64,000 nucleotides of DNA. It comes from Todiramphus chloris collaris (Eukaryota > Chordata > Aves > Coraciiformes > Alcedinidae). Each line of letters begins with the position of its first letter. The first letter of the stretch is position 1. The DNA lies in contig JANVCC010000047.1 in the NCBI GenBank assembly GCA_025345505.1, forward strand, positions 7,119,373 to 7,183,372. Reading direction: 5' to 3'. The notes under the pieces are model-generated. The model was not told the DNA's origin, searched no databases, and saw only the letters and a list, made by a program, of their open reading frames with translations. The position numbers and the translations under genes are program-made. This document shows, in pieces, positions 1-12,088 of this stretch.

Positions 1-887
1 CAGGATGGAACATGCTCACTGGATTCTCTGAGGGCTACCTTTTTCTTCTCCATGCAGCTATAGGACACCGCAGAGGAGGAATACTGCGCTGCCCTGCCAC
101 GGCACCGCTTCAGCTCCTCAAACCAACAGATATTAGATCACAGTTGTTGACAGCTAGGGCCATGCCACAAAAACCTCTCAATAACACAAGAGAGCTCCAA
201 CCTTTTTGTTTTAAGGGAACAAAAATTGAGTCAGATCCCCTGAAGAACTGTGCCACTAGAAAGCTCCAGAATAAAACCCCAAGATGTTATTTTACTTGCC
301 CGTTGTAGAGTTTTAATAATCCATTTGCAGAGATTAAAGCCTGGAAAAGAAAGAGCCATACGAAACTGGCCTTGGCAACTTGCAGGGAGCAGGAAAATGA
401 AAGCAGCACGGCGCTTTGCTGACAGGTTGAAGATATTACCACTGACTGCTTTCAGAAGCAATGCTCTGAGAGTCAAAAGACTAACAGCAAAGTGGTAGCG
501 TGCACAGAAGGAAGAGATCACTTTGAGTTTTACTAGACAGCCTCTGAAAATTACCATGATGAAAATAACCTCTTTCCAAGTTGTTTTAGGGACTCGGTAT
601 CATACCATACGTTAACTGCTCAGCAGAGATTGCATCAGGGTAACACAGAATAAAATACATTAGCTGGAAGGTTCATGCCAAACTGATTCTGTGATGTTAA
701 TAGAGCAGCAACAGATTTGCTGTTTTAGAAGATTCACAGGGAGGACCAAAGTCATTTTTACTTAGCCAAGAGTCCAATTTTCTGTATACTTATGAACAAT
801 ATTTTGAGGTTAATGGCATGCACCTCTTGTTTAAAGAACAGATCATATAGGAAGAGGAATCAGTGTTCAATGAATGTATCTAATTAC

Positions 888-1594
888 AGAATCTCAGAAT
901 CACTGCATGGTAGGGGTTGGAAGGGACCTCTGAAGATCATCGAGTCCGACCCCGCCCCCCCCCCCCCCCCCGCAGGATCAAAACTAGGGCAGATCATACA
1001 GAAATGCATCCAGACAGGTCTTGAAAGGCTCCAGAGAAGGAGACTCCACAACCTCTCTGGGCAGCCTGTTCCAGCACTCTGTAACAGTAAAGAAGTTCTT
1101 CCTCATGTTGAGGTGGAACTTCTTGAACTCGGGCTTGGATCCATTGCCCCTCATCCTATCACAATACACAAGTGAAAAGAGGTTGTCCCTGTCTTCTTGA
1201 CACCCAGCCCTCATGTATTTATAGACAATAATTAAATCCCCTCTCAGCATTCTCTACAGATTTAAAAGCCCCAGGGCTCTCAGCATTTCCTTGTCAGGCA
1301 GGTGTGTTCCAGCCCCTTCATCATCCTCATAGCCTCCACTGGACTCTCTCCAGTAGATCTCTGTCCCTCTTGAACTAGGGAGCTCAGATCTGGAAACAAT
1401 ACTCCAGGTGAGGTCTCACTAGTTCAGAGTAGAGGGGAAAGAGAACCTCCCTTAATCTGCTGGCCACACTCTTCTTCATGCACTCCAGGAGACCACTGGC
1501 CTTCTTAGACATGAGAGCACATTGCTGTCCCATGAATAGCTTGTTGTCTGTCAGGACTCCAAGGTCCTTTTCCACAGAGCAATTCTCTAGCAGA
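888..1594 (-). mobile_element. CR1 LINE, 5'-truncated copy with ORF2 C-terminus remnant
   Basis: Minus orientation. The + strand starts with the complement of the CR1 3' tail (AGAATCTCAGAAT, then GGTTGGAAGGGACCTCTGAA). Reading leftwards, the minus strand encodes the end of CR1 ORF2, including RGDLIIVYKY, KFHLNMRKNFF and [13 protein letters not shown], with stops and frame changes. A C17 tract (955-971) has expanded inside it. It closely resembles the oppositely oriented copy at 22980-23660, so both are probably one subfamily. Confidence 0.93.
955..971. repeat. C17 homopolymer inside a CR1 copy
   Basis: Seventeen consecutive C on the + strand at the point where CR1 copies normally carry a short run of C. 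Probably slippage expansion after insertion; the length may be imprecise in the assembly. Confidence 0.9.
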
Positions 1595-3486
1595 TAACAG
1601 TGGTAAGAAAAGCACACAAAATACCCCTGTAAATACAGAGCTCAAATGAGAGCGAGGAAGAAGCATCACCCATCTGTTAGCTAAATTAGAGTGATTCTGA
1701 GCTTTGCAGTTGCTTTTGAAATCCTGCTGCCAAAACTTCATCTTTTCCAGAGCTCCCAGAATGAACAGGGCAGCCCTAAAACAATTTCCTTCATTGTCTT
1801 TGAGATCCCAGTATGGGAAAGCAAAAATGCTATCTCAGTCAGTAAGTGGAAAGCTGGAAACCCAGAATATATTATCCCTTCTTGTACTAGAAACAGCTCT
1901 GGTTCAGATTAAACAGAACCTTACAAAAATCCTACTTCTTCATGAAGAGTCTTAGATACTGAGACAAAGTTCACGTGAATAAAAACAGACTGAGATGCTC
2001 TATTTGCATAATATTACTCTGAATTATTGCAAGACTTGCTTCAACCACCAGAATTTTTCATCTCCTTTTACAGTAAGTGAAAAAAACCAAGTGAATAATT
2101 TTTAGCTTCTTTCTTAAACAACTAAAAATGCGATGTTATTTGTCAGTGAAAGGTTTCTTGACAAAAGAAATGCTTTCATTGATTATCCTGAATTATAAAT
2201 TATAGCTCTCTAATTCTTCCACTTATAAATGACTACTTTTCACAATCTAGCCTCGCATATCAGACAAAAAAAGATGAAACTTTTATAATGGAAATTTAAT
2301 TATAGCACAAATTTTGCCAGTTGTCATTCCAAAGTCATGTATAATTACGCTCAGGTCATCAAAAGTTTTTTTTTTCATGTACTTGGCCAAACATGCCAGC
2401 TACATATTGGGTCATCCTCTCAAATTCAACTCTGTACAACAGTAATTACAGAAATTACTCCTTTTTTTTTTTTTTTTTTTAAGCTAATTGCAAACAAAAG
2501 ATCTGCAGAAACAGTCAAAACAAAGAGCAACTGACAAGACAGTTGGATTTGCGTTTCCAAAGAACATAAATTTTTAGAAATGAAAAGGCACTTCTGTGTC
2601 TCAAGAGTAAACACTGCTTATTGCATTTCTGCTTTACATGCATTTTCCCGTACATATAATACTAAAAGATAACAGTCCATCGTAAACATCATTTTCTCCT
2701 GCTAAATTTCTAGACCAAAACACCTTCAGAGAGCTTTTTAAAAGTTCTGAATCATGAATTACTGAATAAAACTGAAGCTTCCCTTTGCCAAAACAAAACC
2801 CTCTTTTTAACTTGCCAGGAACTGGAGCAAGTGTCAGAGACTGAGTAAGAATGAAGTTAATGCACAGATAGGTGTTAATACATTTCAGATGAAAAAAAAA
2901 AAAGGATGCTCAAAGGATGGTATATGCTGAAAGACAGCTAAATGCAGACATCAGAAATAAAAATTTGAAAAGGCAATTGTTAAAACTGTTAAGACAGTTG
3001 ATGACATTCCTCACTCCATAAAAGATCATTCTACGGAAGAAAGAAAGGGAAGAGCTCTAAATCATTAACTTCATTAGTGGTCTTATTTTAATCTCCATTT
3101 CTTTCTTTTAATCTAGTACTTTATGATAATGCCATGCACAGCGTTGCTGAAATTTATTTCTTATTTCTTGCCCAAGTATTTGCTTGCCCAATGTCTTCAC
3201 AAGTCAAATGTTTTCTCTTCTCTGGGCCAGAATCCATCCAGCCGTATAGGTACTGACAAGCCAAGAAGAGCAGCTTTCCTCCCTCGAACATCTGTTGCTG
3301 AGAAGAGTCTGGAAGAATCCCAGTGGCACAGGGATGCCCCTCCCAGCCTAACCAGCATAGCTGTTCTTTTAAATCTACAGAAATGGAGCTCCAGTACTCG
3401 CTGAACACTCTCAACTTTATTTTTCTGTATTTATGACCAGAAACACAACACACAATTGCTGACCAGAACAGATCAGAGATTCACAT

Positions 3487-3872
3487 AACAGAATCACAGA
3501 CCTGTTCTGGTTGGAAGAGACCCTGAAGATCATCGAGTCCAGCCCTTAACCCAGCAGTGCCAGGGCACCACTAACCCATGTCCCTCAGCACCACATCTCC
3601 ATGGCTTGGAAACCCCTCCAGGGATCATGGGGACTCCACCACTGCCCTGGGCAGCCTGGGACAGCCCTGGACAACCCTCAAGGGGAACAAATTGTTCTTC
3701 AGCTCCAATGTAAACCTCCTCTAGGGCAACTTGAGGTTGTTTCCTCTTGTCCTGTTGCTTGTTCCCTCGGAGCAGAGACTGACCCCACCTGGTTCCAGCC
3801 TCCTGACAGGGAGATGTTGAGAGCCAGAAGGTCTCCCCTCAGCTTCCTTTTCTCCAGGCAATTAAAAAAAAA
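3487..3872 (-). mobile_element. CR1 LINE 3' fragment
   Basis: Minus orientation: starts with the tail complement (CAGAATCACAGACC, GGTTGGAAGAGACCCTGAA) and carries the CAGCACCACATCTCCATGG and CCTGGGCAGCCTGGGACAG blocks, ending CTTTTCTCCAGG. Same subfamily style as 33470-33706, 51375-51839, 53626-53902 and 63646-64000. Confidence 0.93.
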
Positions 3873-3977
3873 AGGCCCAAAAGTTTGCCCAACCATATTT
3901 TTAAATCACAAAACCTAATTCTTTAGAGCCTAAAGCCCTTTTGGTCATAATGGTGATACATTCATCCACATCAAAAC

Positions 3978-4208
3978 TAGAGATAGGTTGATTCAGATTA
4001 GACATTAGAAAGAAGTTCTTCACCATGAGGGTGGTGAGACAGTGGAACAGGATGCCCAAAGAGGTGGTGGAAGCCCCATCCCTGGAAGTTTTCAAGGCCA
4101 AACTGGACAGGACTCTGAGAAACCTGCTCTAGTGGGAGGTGTCCCTGCCCATGGCAGGGGGGTTGAAACTAGGTGATCTTCCAACCATGACAATTCTATG
4201 GTTCTATG
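3978..4208 (+). mobile_element. CR1 LINE 3' fragment
   Basis: Plus orientation: ends GGTGATCTTCCAACCATGAC then ATTCTATGGTTCTATGATT, the CR1 tail. Encodes the last ORF2 stretch with the [14 protein letters not shown] wording. It lies 105 bp right of an oppositely oriented CR1, making a loose inverted pair. Confidence 0.92.
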
Positions 4209-5595
4209 ATTATTTGAAGGAAATATTTGTATTGATAGGGATGTACCTGTGTATGGATATACACACTCTTGGGCATGCATAATTAATAATTCTTTTAGAA
4301 ATAAACTGAAGTAAATATACTTTGGCCACTTCAGATGTATAACAGATTTTGCTTCACTTTTGGAGAAGACTTTCTCCAGTGACTAAAAAGAAAGAACATC
4401 CTTTCCAGTCTCATTTGCTAATGTTTTTGCTGAAGGATCAGCATTATTAATAATGAAGTTTGCCTATAACTGGAAGGCAACGTGACATATGCGGATGTGA
4501 AAACTGGAATAACTGATGCGAAAACCGCTCTCAGAAGAGGGAACAAAGTGCTCAGCAGAAAGTTGTTAAGGATAAATTCAAGACACTTCACAGGGAAGGC
4601 ACCTATATCCAAAGCATTCCCTTTCCTGCAGTTCTAACTACTTTTCAAAATAGAATACCAACACATTTATTTAATAACACTTCTGAATAGAATAATCCTA
4701 AGAAATGCCCTATCAATATTTTTCTTAAGTTCACCTAATTTAACACTCCTAGTAGAGATGCCCACATACCAGTCTTTTGTTTATAACCAGTACACTCCCA
4801 ACTTGCTGGTCTTTTTTTTCCACTCCATACCAAGAAATTTTTCCTCAATCATAGCTGGGTAAAATATTTTTTGTGTGTGTGTGTTCTCTGAGCTTATCTT
4901 TATAGTTAATAAGAGACTGCAACAAATCTGGAGATGTAGATATGTCATCGGAGAAATCATATAATCTACTTTTTCTCAAGGATCATTATGTTTTGCTCAC
5001 ATTCCCTCTACCTGGCAGATGTGAAATTAGTAATTTTGCCCCTCAGGTTTGCGATAAAATGGTGAAGCTTCATTTATCTCAAAGAGCAGGTTAATTTCTT
5101 CCTCTGCAAATGTTTTGAAATGGGAATCTAATAAAGTGAAGAACTTGAGTCTCCATTTATATGGCTGCATATGTCACGACCAAAGACAATCCTGTCTGGC
5201 AATTCTTTTTACAAATACTCCATTTCTAGCCCCATGTTCATCCAGCTAAAATTGACAGGAAAGAATCCTAAGTGCTTCTCCTTATTGTAAGAAGGAACTC
5301 CTCAAGACAGTCAGGTTTCATACTCCTTGTCCTTATCATCACTCGAACACGTCTGTGTTCCTTGTACACTGCAGCGCATGTGTCAGAGAGACGGTCAACA
5401 CACCTAGAACTTCACAGGAGTTTTCCTGTCCTCTTCCTGCCCTTCCTTTCAGGTAGTGGGGAGGTAAAAATGTTCTCTCTGGATGCTGCAACTGAACCAA
5501 ACCCAGGTATTTAGGGACTGATGAAGACACCAAAGTGCAGGGATTAGTAATTTTTACATAACACCAGCACTCATTTGGTTGCTGATGTTAGGAAA

Positions 5596-5660
5596 AGTGA
5601 ATCTTTAGTCTGAAGATTCAATCTGAAGATGATCACCAATCTTCAATCTGAAGATTCACT
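5596..5660. repeat. Inverted repeat with internal direct repeats
   Basis: Ten-base perfect arms AGTGAATCTT (5596-5605) and AAGATTCACT (5651-5660) enclose 45 bp in which CAATCTGAAGAT-type units recur. The stretch could form a hairpin. No link to a known repeat family. Confidence 0.8.
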
Positions 5661-5984
5661 GAACAGAAAACCAATCTGTGAAGGAAAGACACTTCAGATG
5701 AAAGGGCAAATACCCCGATAATGTTTTATTTTCTCAAAGAAATGCTTCATTTTCCCTATCATCGTCAACCCCAAATCTGAAGAAGCATCCAGAGTGATGC
5801 AGTGGAACCCAAGGATGAAGAGTTTTTCCATCATGCTGCACCTGACTGTACAGCCTTGGAGGACAGGAATATGATAGAGAGATCATGATACATCCCTGCT
5901 TGGGAAAGCAGAGTCCAGGAGAATTTAATAGAGACACTATGGGGACACCTCCTCTTCACAGAATTTGACAGAAACTCAGAATGG

Positions 5985-6345
5985 TTGAGGGAGGGAGGGT
6001 CTGGTCCATCTGGTCATCCTGGCTCCACCAGGGCCAATTAGAGCAGACTACTCAGTACCATGTCCAGACAGCTTTTGAGTATCTCCATCACTCTCCCCTC
6101 ACCTACCAAACTGACTCATGGCAAAAAGCTATCAGGTCCATCAAGCATGACTACCTCTTGGTGAACCCACACTGACTTCTGATCACCTTTTTGCCCTTTG
6201 CATGCCCAAACATGTTTTCCAAGAATGGTTGTTCCATCTCCTTCCCAGGGATTCTGGTGAGGCTGACTGCCCTGTAGTTACCTGGGTCATCCTTCTTGAA
6301 GAGAAGAGTGGCATTTGTCACAACTGCATTTGCTGCCATTCACTG
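5985..6345 (-). mobile_element. CR1 LINE, internally deleted, with reverse-transcriptase fragment
   Basis: The minus strand at 6339-6151 encodes a reverse-transcriptase segment of CR1 ORF2 (FKKDDPGNYRAVSLT, IPGKEMEQ, KKVIRSQCGFTK). Directly after it (6150-5985) comes sequence like the CR1 3' region (complement of CAGACAGCTTTTGAGTATCTCC and ACTAGAGCAG-type blocks). The several hundred bases expected between them are missing. This is the only piece in the window that reaches the catalytic RT region. Confidence 0.8.
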
Positions 6346-7761
6346 CAGTTTTGGCTTTCATGGACAAAATGGACTCTCAGAGGGGAATTTTAGACTGTGA
6401 GATGAACAGGAGAACTAGATTGAAAGAGACTTTTTAATGGGAGAAATGTGAATTATTTTGGTTTTTCTTGACGCAAGATCTCCGATAACACAAGGGAAGG
6501 CTGTTCTCTCACAGGCAGCATCAGAGAAATCAGATCAGAAAGGAACAACCTGGGTGATTGTTTCCAGGCAAGTGGCTGCCAAGGAAGAACTCTCCTACAG
6601 TAGTCAAAGCTGGACATCATCTGTGGTTTCAGCAGGACCTTTTCCAAGAAGATTCTTTTGTTTGGTTCCTAATCACAGATAAGTGACAAATGACAAAGAG
6701 ACATGGACAGACGTCCTACTAGGTAATATTTTCTTGGAATTCTATTAAATATCTATCGGCTTACCTTCTGCACATCCAAGAGCTGCAATTCACCTACTAC
6801 AGCAAAACCAATACTAGGCTTTATGAGAAAGTGGACCTTCTGTGGGAATGATCTGTGTATCAGAAAGGCATTAGGAGAAAGGACAATCCAGTAGATGTTC
6901 TTCATTTCAAATTTCTAGTAAAACCATAACTTACTTTCACATTAAAACCCTACAGGAAATATAAGCCTACTGGGGACTTCCTGGTCTGCTAACTCACTGC
7001 AATGTCCTGCTGACTTTTATTACAGCTTCAGGTTTGGAACAAGTGACTAGAAATACCACTGAACTTTTCCCTGGAAAATGAAAACGGTGTGATATCTGAA
7101 ACCCTTCTCCTCAGGGTGCGTGTGATCTGAGGTCTCACTCAGAGACAACAGAGCTGCACAACCTTGCTTCAAGCTTAGAATGACAATGGAGACGTTCTGA
7201 GAAGAGCTGTAGAAAACCACCTGCAGTACGGCTTCCAAGTTGGCATTTTCTTACGATCACAAAACAAAGTGACGTTAAGGCTTTGTTACATGCCTGGAAA
7301 AACCTGAACCTGTTCACAGGCAGACCCCCAAGGTATAGCAACAAGAAGGAAGTACTTAATTCCCAGTGACAGAAAGATCCTTCCTCTTTTCTTGAGACAA
7401 AATGATCAAAAGATTGAAAGAAGCCTGCAAGGACAGAGAACGGCAGCAGCCAGTTCAGCCTAGAGAAGTTCTTAGGAAGGAACTCATCTTTCATAGCAGA
7501 AATACAGAATGGGGAAGGGCATGGAAATAAGCTGTAGGTACCACTGAGATTCAAGACAGGCTAGAGCACGGACACCGACAAAGGGAGAGACTAACTACAG
7601 AATTAACGATGAAAGAAGACAGGAAGGTGGAAAATAGAGAAGATCAACTGCAAAGCTGACTGAATATTCAGAATGACAAACAGCAGGGGCTGTATACTGT
7701 CCATCCTGTATGACCTGGCAAGTGCCCCATCTCATGAGGCAGGAGGAAAGCATCAAGTACT

Positions 7762-7900
7762 ATCTGGTGTGTCTCCTTCTCTGGAGAGATTCCAAACCCG
7801 CCTGGACACTGTGATGCTGGGCCCCCTGCTCTGGGTGACCCTGCTGGATGGAGCAGGGGTTGGCACCAGATCATCTCCAGAGGGCCATTCCAAGCCCCAC
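7762..7900 (+). mobile_element. CR1 LINE 3' fragment
   Basis: Plus orientation: TCTCCTTCTCTGGAGAGATT, GATGCTGGGCCCCCTGCTCT, GATCATCTCCAGAGGGCC and a degraded CCAAGCCCCACC tail. Only about 140 bp. Same subfamily style as 27466-28039 and 47950-48120. Confidence 0.88.
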
Positions 7901-8858
7901 CAGCCTGTGTTTTTTTAGGATCTGATGTCAGGAGATAAGGTCTTAATTGATCAGAGGGAAGAGGACGCCCATTCCACCAGTGAGCAGTTTGGCCAGCGTA
8001 GATTTCTTCATGATGCCAGTGGGCAGCACAGAAATAGGGAAGTAATTTTGACACCTTTCAAAATGACCCAGCTGAAACCAAAGCAGTGAGCAAAATGAGT
8101 AACGTGGAAGAGATTCATTTTTAAGAGTAAGGATTTAAAAGTTTGCTCTGCTCTGTTCTTCCAGACTTCAACAGCCTTCTAGGAGCAACAGACAGTCTAC
8201 AACTAACCTGCAGCAGTGATTCAAGAGCTCAGCTGTACCGGGAGAAACCGTTATCCTCCAGATGGGCTCACGTGATGCGGTAGAAAAGATGAAATGTGTT
8301 AATTAAAACATTCCTCTTATTTCCATGTATGAGGAATATGTGAAGTCTCTGCCTGGAAAATGATTACTTAAACTGACAGTGATTCTTTCTGCAAATACTC
8401 CAGGGGCAATAATTGTGTCTTAGTGCAGAGAAGTAGAGTTCTGACTGTTAAAAAATCCGCATAGTTTGGGGATAGTCCATCAGAAGTTTCTTTCATGGCA
8501 GTCATTTTATTTATTTTTTTTTCTTTTCTCAAATTCCAATAGAGTTTTCTGTCTCAGGAAAGGAAAAGACACTAAATTTTCTAGGATTATACCAAATGTC
8601 ACAGTGAAAAAAGAAATGTGATGAGAAAAAGGCAATAATTTTCCCTAGAAGGCCTTAAAAACCCCCTCCCTTAGCAGTAGAGAGGATTTGACTTTACTTT
8701 TTGCTCTTAAGGTAGCCAGCTTTAAGCGCTCTCTGTTCACAATCAGATTCAAGGGACAACATTATTTAGAAATAGTTTCCTAATAGAAAGGCCACAGTAA
8801 AAAAAAAAAAGGAAAATTTAATTTGCAGGAGGTGCTTGAGCAGTTCTGGATTTTCCAG

Positions 8859-8890
8859 GAGACTAGTTTTAACTGAGACTAGTTTTAACT
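8859..8890 (+). repeat. Perfect 16-bp tandem duplication
   Basis: GAGACTAGTTTTAACT occurs twice head to tail (8859-8874 and 8875-8890), followed by a partial AGTTT. A local duplication in otherwise unique intron sequence. Confidence 0.9.
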
Positions 8891-10656
8891 AGTTTCACCA
8901 TCAGGGACACAAACTGGATCAGGATTTGTATCGTGCAATGCTTGTCAAAGGCAAAAATCATCACAAAGCACGGAAATAAATAATTCTACCCACAGAGATA
9001 CTGATGTGGATAAGGGCAAACTACAAAACACAGGCTACCTTATTAATCCATCAGCATTCCTGCTTCGCTTTTACTACTGTTTCAGGGGTCAGTTTTCAGG
9101 AAGATTTCATTCTGGACTTTTTCAGGCACCAGAGGATTTCCAATCTACTTCAGTAAGGGCTAAGAGGGGTGAGTTTTTTTGTTATAAGTATAGATACTCA
9201 GGTCCTCAAACTCAATAGACCCCACATGGCAGAGCCACTGTTGGTTCTGTGCTTACATCCAAGGTGATTTCTTTGGTTTAGCTATTTCTGAAGCTGTTTA
9301 GCTGCTAGTGATGGCTGGGGGGTGAGGTCTCTTTGGCAGTGGTTGGCACCACGAGCCTCACAGCGAGGTAAGTGTCTTATTCCTCAGATAATGGTGTCTG
9401 AAGTGTCAAGCATCCTGATATCCTGCCCCTAAATAACTTTGTGGGCACCTACTCTGGAATTCTTATTTTTACAGCTATCCCAGAGTGAAAATGTACATTA
9501 ATCTGAGATATAATGTATAATAGAGACGTTCTCATGCACCTCCTGATGAGTTATTTTAAATGGCATCACTCTTCTAGGTTCAGACACCATGTGAGACAGT
9601 TGTGGGAAGAGGGAGCTTGGAGCACAGCTACTGGTGATTCAAATTCCAGACAACCTGGAGAAGCCTCCATTTCAGACCTTGAAATGAGAAAAAGCTCCTT
9701 TTTTTTTCCCAAGTCTGCCTCAAATATGGTTCAAATGGTCAAAAGCCATTAAATTCCTCTTTTTCAAACCGGACCTCCATGTTCTCAGTTAAATCTAATC
9801 CAGACCCAACTGTAATTCCTTGGCCTTCCTGCACGTTACACTGAAAGAGCACTTACAGTTATATTACATTTCATCAGAAGGAAGCAAAGCACTTTAGGAA
9901 GCACGCAACTGCTCCGCTGAGGGTGATGCAACCGGGTCTGGAGAGACAGGTTTGGTTTTTTCTTTGCATTCTAATTAGAGACGTTTTTATTTACTGAAGT
10001 TACAGAGAAGACTTGTCTATTACAAGCCTCCGAAATCTCATTTTGCTAAAATGAAAACATATTTCAAATGCTCTTACGATTACTGAATGCCTGGCACTCT
10101 GCTTCAAGTCTCCAAGTGGTTCACTAGACCCCTAGGGAACAGGCAAGCAGCATACAATTACCACAGTAATTAAAAAGGTGCAATGACTCTTCTCTTAAAG
10201 ACTCCTGGTTTATTAATTCTATGGTATGCTTTGGAGACTGGCATTATTTTACTCCTACCCAGCTTAATTATACCATCATTAGTTTATCAGCATCCCTTTT
10301 AAGCCCTTGGGCCAGTTATTAGCATGTCACTTGCTAACAGTTAACGAATAACCACTACACCTTCAAAGCAGGATATTCTGCTATAACAAAAAAAACCAAA
10401 CCAATTTGTAGAGACAGATTTAATATCATCGTTCAGTTTAAATTTTTCATCTAGCCATCGCTTTCTGCTTTTAAGAGGGTTACTGTTTAGCTTAATGAAA
10501 ACACAAATAATGCTGCTGTGTTACAAGACATTACCAGGTAATAAAATACTTCCAGGACCTAGTGGTTTATGAGACTGCACGTACGTTTTGATATTCAACA
10601 CTAAGTCCCACTGAAAGGACCAGAAAACAGATGATGTTCTTCTGAATTTCTCTCTC

Positions 10657-11046
10657 TACTGGGTTTGACTGGGATGGAGTTAATTTCCTTCACAGCAGCC
10701 TGTAGCCCTGTCACAGGCCACCCAGAGAGGCTGTAGAGTCTCCTTCTCTGGAAAGATCCCAAACCTGCCTGACACTGTGATGCTGGGCCCCTTGCTCTGG
10801 GTGACCCTGCTGGATAGAGCAGGGGGGTGGCACCAGATCATCTCCTACTTCCCAGGAACTGTCTACATCTCCCTGCTGATGGAAAATAGTGAATAAAGTC
10901 CTTGTTGCTTGCTTCACCTATTGAACCGTCACCATCTCAATCCATGAGTCTTCTTGCCATCCTTCTACTTTCTTCCCTGTCCTGCAGCAGAGGTGACCAA
11001 GTGAGCAGCAATTTAGGCATTTGTCTGCTGGTGTCACCCCACCACA
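10657..11046 (+). mobile_element. ERV-type solo LTR whose middle is replaced by CR1
   Basis: The left end (TACTGGGTTTGACTGGGATG, GAGTTAATTTCC, CACAGCAGCC) and right end (GAATAAAGTCCTTG, ACCTATTGAACCGTC, ending ACCCCACCACA) match the two ends of the LTR at 30768-31320 read on its minus strand. AATAAA at 10892-10897 is the expected LTR polyadenylation signal. Between the ends, 10708-10845 is CR1, standing in for about 280 bp of LTR sequence. The expected TG start appears as TA. Flanking target duplication is unclear because both flanks are CT-rich (CTCTCTCTA at 10650-10658 and 11049-11057). Confidence 0.75.
10708..10845 (+). mobile_element. CR1 fragment inside an LTR
   Basis: Starts CCTGTCACAGG, contains CTCCTTCTCTGGAAAGATCC and GATGCTGGGCCCCTTGCTCT, and stops abruptly at CAGATCATCTCC without the CR1 3' tail. 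Because it lacks the tail, it does not look like an ordinary CR1 insertion. Confidence 0.85.
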
Positions 11047-12088
11047 TACTCTCTCTAACCCCTCAATACAGACAGGCTCACAGAGGCAGCACCCAGAGTT
11101 ACCTTAACTAATCATATAAGCAGATGATTAAAGTGGGAGAGAAACTGCTTTAGAAGTAACTGAAGTGCTTGTGTATTGAAAACATACTTTGTCTAGACAG
11201 ATAATTTTTCATTATTATGAAAGGCACAGTGACCCAGAAACCTTCTTGAAGGGAACTATAATTAATAACTATGTAACTATTGTTATAACTTAACTGTAGT
11301 GCTTTTTGGCATTTTGCATTAAATGCTTCTTTCCAGTAATGGGAGGAGGAAGAAAAAAACAAACAAGAGTATCAAAGAGTTAGTACTTTATATAAACTGG
11401 CATCTTTAAAACACAGCACTGGGATTCCGACAGCAACTTGATTTCACTTGATGGCACCAATCAGCTCAAGGGAAACTCTCTTTAGCCACTGACAGATGTC
11501 CAGGTGACTGTACTTTAACAATGAAAATACATCATTATTTCCTCGTAAAAAAGACAAATAACACCAAGCAATTCTTTTAAAGCTAATACCATTTGCTTCG
11601 TCCCATTTCCTCTAGGTGCACTTCTGCTTATCCTCCACCGACTTTGCAGCAGTGGAAAAAAAGACTCAAAATACTGTAGGGCAAAACACTAACGACCAAA
11701 AATATTCCAGGTCACCCTCTAGTCTATTATTTTCTGTGCAGATGAATCCCAAATTAATATCACCACCACTCTTCCTGGAAATGACCGTACAATTGCTTTT
11801 GTATACTAGGTCTACTTTGTATCTTTTTACTGTCAGAGGTCGACACTATTAATTATAACATCCAAAACAGGAGCTGAGACTGCTGCACAGCACCACAAAT
11901 CACACTCTCTCATTTAATGAAAAGACAGCCTATCAGTCACTCAGGAAAGCTGAACCTCGCCCGCTAATTGAGCCTTAAAGGAGCTTCCTTCTGCTGTTCT
12001 GCAGCATCTCTTTCCACTTTATCTACAAGTTTGATGTACCTGACATTGAAGAAAAGGAAAAGAAGAAACTTTATCCAAAACAAACACA

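Noticed and set aside
10650..11057. CTCTCTCTA on both sides of the LTR mosaic as a 9-bp target duplication
   Set aside because: Low-complexity CT repeats arise by chance, the length is wrong for a retroviral LTR, and the second copy starts two bases away from the LTR end.
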